Positions 61,088 to 64,000 of a stretch of DNA of 64,000 bases are shown here, piece by piece. The DNA is from Pseudomonadota bacterium (GTDB lineage Bacteria > Pseudomonadota > Alphaproteobacteria > Geminicoccales > Geminicoccaceae). The stretch is from NCBI GenBank assembly GCA_030549795.1, contig JAUQQO010000047.1, positions 1-64,000 of the forward strand. Reading direction: 5' to 3'. The translations under genes and the position numbers were made by a program. The notes under the pieces are model-generated. The model was not told the DNA's origin, made no database searches, and saw only the letters and a program-made list of their open reading frames with translations. Within the stretch, counting starts at the first letter, position 1. The number at the start of each line of letters is the position of its first letter.

Positions 61088-62115
61088 TGGCGCGCTTTAC
61101 CCATTCCACCCGGCGGCGCTTCGCCTTAAGAGGCATCGGTGCGTTCCTCGCCGCCCGAGCAGCCGCCAGCTGCGCTCAAGACGCGCGCTTCTTCCGCATC
61201 GCTACCGGCCCGGTCGGCTCGAGCACCTTCGCGCTCGGTACGCTCATCGCCGAGGCGATTTCGGGACCACCTGGTGCCCCGCCCTGCGCGCTCGGTGGTC
61301 CCTGCGGGGTGCCTGGGCTCGTTGCGCTCGCTCAGTCCTCGCCCGGCTCGCTCGCCAATCTCGAGCTTCTCGCCGGCGGTCGGGTAGAGAGCGCGCTCGT
61401 TCTCACCTTCCAGGCGCAGAGCGCCTATCTCGGCGTCTTCGACGACCTCATGCCGATGTTGCGCGGGCGCTTGCGGGCGCTCGCGGCTCTTCTTCCCGCC
61501 GCGGTACACCTGCTTGTGCGCGCGGATCTCGCGATCGACGACCTCTCCGGGCTCATCGGGCGGCGGCTGGGGCTCGAAGAGACCGGTGCCGGCACGCTCG
61601 CGCTCGCCCGCCTTCTCTTCGACGCCCGCGGCGTCGATCTGGACCGCGTCGCGCTCGCCTTCCTCCCGCGCACGTCCGCGGTCGAGAGTATGGCGGGCGG
61701 CGCGCTCGATGCCCTTCTTCTGGTCGGCCCCTGGCCGGTGCCGTCGGTTGAGGAACTCACCGCGAACGGAAATGTCCGACTTTTGCCGCTCGCGGGAGAC
61801 TGGACAGAGCGGCTCGTGCGGCGCCACCCTTGGCTTTTGCGCCAAAAGATACCGGCTGAGACCTATCTCGCTCAGCCAGCGATCGACACGGTGGCCGTGC
61901 CTTTGCTCTGGATCGTCCTCGACGAACTGGAAGAGGAGCTCGCGCACGCCCTAAATGTCGCGCTCTGGCGGCGCGAGAACCTCGAGCGGCTGCGCGCGTC
62001 GTTGCGCCAGGGTGCGGGGCTCGGGCCGGAGCAGGCGCTCTTCGGGCTCACCGTCCCCCTCCACAGCGGTGCCGAGCGCTGGTACCGCGAACAGGGTCTG
62101 ATCCGTGATCCCTGA
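61087..62115 (+). CDS. TAXI-family TRAP-type solute-binding protein
   Basis: A 342-residue periplasmic binding protein. The twin-arginine-like lead STRRRFALRGIGAFLA precedes RIATGPVGSSTFALGTLIAEAIS and the paired cysteines in PPCALGGPCGVPGLVALAQSS, the TAXI hallmark, then VLTFQAQSAYLG. TAXI proteins serve TRAP transporters with a fused permease, but none is here; the only TRAP permease lies 52 kb away. Its last 11 bp overlap the ABC ATPase start. Confidence 0.85.
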   Translation: MARFTHSTRRRFALRGIGAFLAARAAASCAQDARFFRIATGPVGSSTFALGTLIAEAISGPPGAPPCALGGPCGVPGLVALAQSSPGSLANLELLAGGRVESALVLTFQAQSAYLGVFDDLMPMLRGRLRALAALLPAAVHLLVRADLAIDDLSGLIGRRLGLEETGAGTLALARLLFDARGVDLDRVALAFLPRTSAVESMAGGALDALLLVGPWPVPSVEELTANGNVRLLPLAGDWTERLVRRHPWLLRQKIPAETYLAQPAIDTVAVPLLWIVLDELEEELAHALNVALWRRENLERLRASLRQGAGLGPEQALFGLTVPLHSGAERWYREQGLIRDP

Positions 62116-62887
62116 TCTCGCCCGACCTGCGCTGCGCCCTTCGAAGGGGGTGATCGCCCCAGCGATCGAAGTTTCGGGACTCGAGAAGCGCTTCGGTGCG
62201 GTGGTGGCGGTGGCGGGCCTCGACTTCGTCGTGCCGCGCGATCGCACGGTAGCGCTTTTGGGTCCCAACGGAGCGGGCAAGACGACCACGATCGCCATGC
62301 TGTTGGGCCTGCTCGAGCCCGACCGCGGCACTATCCGTCTTTTGGGCCACGAGATGCCCAAATCTCGCTACAGCGTTTTGCCGCGCGTCAATTTCTCGAG
62401 CCCCTATCTCGATCTTCCGTTGCGGCTTACCGTCCGCCAGAACCTTCGCGTCTACGCCGATCTCTATGGGCTCGAGGAACCCGCGCAGCGCATCAAACAA
62501 CTCGCGGCGATGTTGGATCTCGACGATCTCCTCGACCGCCCGGTCGGCAAGCTCTCGGCCGGACAGAAGACGCGGGTGCATCTCGCCAAGGCCTTGATCA
62601 ACGATCCCGAGCTCCTCTTCCTCGACGAACCCACCGCCTCCCTCGACCCCGACAGTGCCGACCGCCTGCGCGGGCATCTCGAGCGCTGGCGCGCTGCCCG
62701 TGGGGCTACGATCTTCCTCGCCTCGCACAATATGGCGGAGGTCGAACGGCTGGCCGATGAGGTGTTGCTCATGAAACAGGGCCGCTTGATCGATCGCGGT
62801 TCGCCGCACGAGCTCCTCGCCCGCTACGGCCGGCGAACGCTCGAGGAAGTGTTCCTCGACGTCGCTCGCAACCGCCGGCAGTGGTAG
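62105..62887 (+). CDS. ABC transporter ATPase without adjacent permease
   Basis: A 260-residue ATPase subunit with Walker A GPNGAGKTTTIAMLLG, Q-loop region VNFSSPYLD, signature LSAGQKTRVHLAKAL, Walker B LLFLDEPTASLD and switch His in ASHNMAEVE. It resembles the CcmA/NodI exporter-type ATPases that pair with an ABC-2 permease. GTG 62105 lies inside the TAXI gene (11-bp overlap). The next gene is an RND adaptor and no permease is within the window. Confidence 0.88.
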   Translation: MIPDLARPALRPSKGVIAPAIEVSGLEKRFGAVVAVAGLDFVVPRDRTVALLGPNGAGKTTTIAMLLGLLEPDRGTIRLLGHEMPKSRYSVLPRVNFSSPYLDLPLRLTVRQNLRVYADLYGLEEPAQRIKQLAAMLDLDDLLDRPVGKLSAGQKTRVHLAKALINDPELLFLDEPTASLDPDSADRLRGHLERWRAARGATIFLASHNMAEVERLADEVLLMKQGRLIDRGSPHELLARYGRRTLEEVFLDVARNRRQW

Positions 62888-62958
62888 GCTCCGTTCGATC
62901 CTGTGATCGGGACCGCCGCCGTTCGCGTATCATTGTGAGCCAGTGACCCGTCGAGGCA

Positions 62959-64000
62959 ATGCGCCGCTCCGTTCTCGCTGCCCTGTTGCTTTCTCTTGGG
63001 CTCACGCTCTGGCTCGCCTCGCGCCCGATCGAGCGCTGGCTCGGGCTGTCCCGACATGATTCCGCCCCCATCGATGCCCGAAGCGACGCCGAGCCGGCGC
63101 ATCCTCCCTTCACGGTTGCCGTGCGCATCAGCCGCGCGCAGACGGTTGCGCCCGAACTCGTGCTGTCGGGGGTCACCGAGCCGGCGCGCGCGGTGGTGTT
63201 GCGCGCTGAGGTCGCGGGTCGGGTGGTCGAAACGCCCAAGCCGCAAGGCGCCTTCGCCGAAGAAGGTGAAGCGCTCCTGCGGCTCGATCCGCGTGAACGG
63301 CCGGAGCGCGTGCGCGAGCTTGAAGCGCGTCTTGCCCAGCGCGAGCTCGAATATGAAGCGGCGCGCCGGCTGGGTGCCCGCGGCTTTCAGGCCGAAACGC
63401 GCGTTGCTGAGGCGCGCGCCGCGCTCGAAGAGGTGCGCGCGCGGCTTGCGGAAGCGCGCGCCGAACTCGAACGAACCGTGATCCGCGCCCCCTTCCCCGG
63501 CCGCCTCGAGCGCCGCACGGTGGAAGTGGGCGATTTCCTCGAGGTCGGACGCGAGATCGGGGTGTTCGTGGCAACCCGCCCGATGCTTGTCGTCGCGCGC
63601 GTCCCAGAGACCCGGATCGGTGCGCTCGCACCGGGCATGGTCGGTAGCGCCCGGCTCGCCGACGGCCGCGTGGTCGAGGGTGTGGTGCGCTTCGTGGCGC
63701 GCCGCAGTGAGGACCAGACGCGCACCTTTCGGGTGGAATTCGAGGTCACCGAGCCGAGCGAGGATATTCCCGCCGGTGTTACCGCCCGGCTCGTCATTCA
63801 GCTGCCGCCCGTTGCCGCCCATCGGCTGCCGGCGAGCGTACTCATCCTCGACGACGCCGGGCGGATCGGCGTGCGGTTCGTCGACGAGCGTGATCGCGTG
63901 CGCTTCGCTGCGGTCACGATCGTGCGCGCGCAAGGCGGAACTGTTTGGCTCGCCGGCCTTCCCGAGGTCGCGCGCGTGATCACCCTCGGCCAAGGTTTTG
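62959..64000 (+). CDS. RND efflux periplasmic adaptor (partial, cut by window end)
   Basis: The 5' part (347 codons) of a membrane-fusion protein. An N-terminal membrane segment (VLAALLLSLGLTLWLAS) is followed by a lipoyl-like domain (VLRAEVAGRVVETPKPQGAF), a coiled-coil hairpin (LEARLAQRELEYEAARRLG through ARLAEARAELERTV), the returning lipoyl half (IRAPFPGRLERRTVEVGDF) and a beta-barrel region. It links an RND pump to an outer-membrane channel; the pump gene should follow beyond the window. Reading frame stays open to base 64000. Confidence 0.85.
   Translation, partial: MRRSVLAALLLSLGLTLWLASRPIERWLGLSRHDSAPIDARSDAEPAHPPFTVAVRISRAQTVAPELVLSGVTEPARAVVLRAEVAGRVVETPKPQGAFAEEGEALLRLDPRERPERVRELEARLAQRELEYEAARRLGARGFQAETRVAEARAALEEVRARLAEARAELERTVIRAPFPGRLERRTVEVGDFLEVGREIGVFVATRPMLVVARVPETRIGALAPGMVGSARLADGRVVEGVVRFVARRSEDQTRTFRVEFEVTEPSEDIPAGVTARLVIQLPPVAAHRLPASVLILDDAGRIGVRFVDERDRVRFAAVTIVRAQGGTVWLAGLPEVARVITLGQGF

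Overview
The window looks like chromosomal DNA from a GC-rich (about two-thirds G+C by eye) alphaproteobacterium. The best evidence is gene order: fabD-fabG-acpP-fabF-mltG-gmk on the minus strand runs away from rpsF-rpsR-rplI on the plus strand. PhaR, an LdtR-like regulator, an ELM1-family protein, bactofilin, HolC and the lptD-surA-ksgA run fit the same class. A Rhodospirillales-like lineage is plausible, but nothing here fixes the genus. Genes are densely packed, GTG/TTG starts and 1-11 nt overlaps are common, and I see no insertion sequence, prophage or CRISPR array. The last gene is cut by the window end.

Layout: 0-9 kb holds an Atm1-type ABC exporter, an acyl-CoA dehydrogenase, an Fsr-type MFS exporter, an adenosine kinase-type PfkB kinase, a bactofilin, a small lipoprotein, a BioC/NDUFAF5-like methyltransferase and a lone TRAP large permease. 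9.5-15.4 kb is a minus-strand periplasmic oxidoreductase cluster: Rieske protein, PQQ dehydrogenase with a lanthanide-type Asp pair, small exported protein, [2Fe-2S] subunit and Tat-exported molybdopterin subunit. A tRNA-Lys(CTT) follows. 15.8-31 kb contains a cyclase-TolB-TPR protein, gnd-gntK, an amidase, an EF-hand lipoprotein, dgcN-dgcA for D-glutamate use, msrA, a lipid A-type acyltransferase coupled to an ELM1 protein, an enolase-superfamily enzyme and holC.

31-43.8 kb is mostly core metabolism and envelope: pepA, lptD, surA, ksgA, gmk, mltG, the fatty-acid synthesis genes, ribosomal proteins S6/S18/L9 and phaR. 43.8-47.5 kb is a valine-degradation operon (isobutyryl-CoA dehydrogenase, 3-hydroxyisobutyryl-CoA hydrolase, 3-hydroxyisobutyrate dehydrogenase) with an LdtR-like regulator just downstream. 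Then come hemB with a convergent heme-monooxygenase-like gene, an EamA transporter, an RluA-type pseudouridine synthase, an SDR, cytochrome c and the acetoin dehydrogenase genes acoABC.

55.5-64 kb carries an anti-sigma-like zinc-finger membrane protein with no sigma factor beside it, an EF-G paralogue with a degenerate GTPase site, alanine dehydrogenase, and a tightly packed plus-strand cassette of two small exported proteins, a TAXI-type binding protein and an ABC ATPase, followed by an RND adaptor. The TAXI/ABC-ATPase cassette and the 9.5-15.4 kb periplasmic redox cluster are the best candidates for something not yet described. All calls were made by reading the sequence, without database searches.
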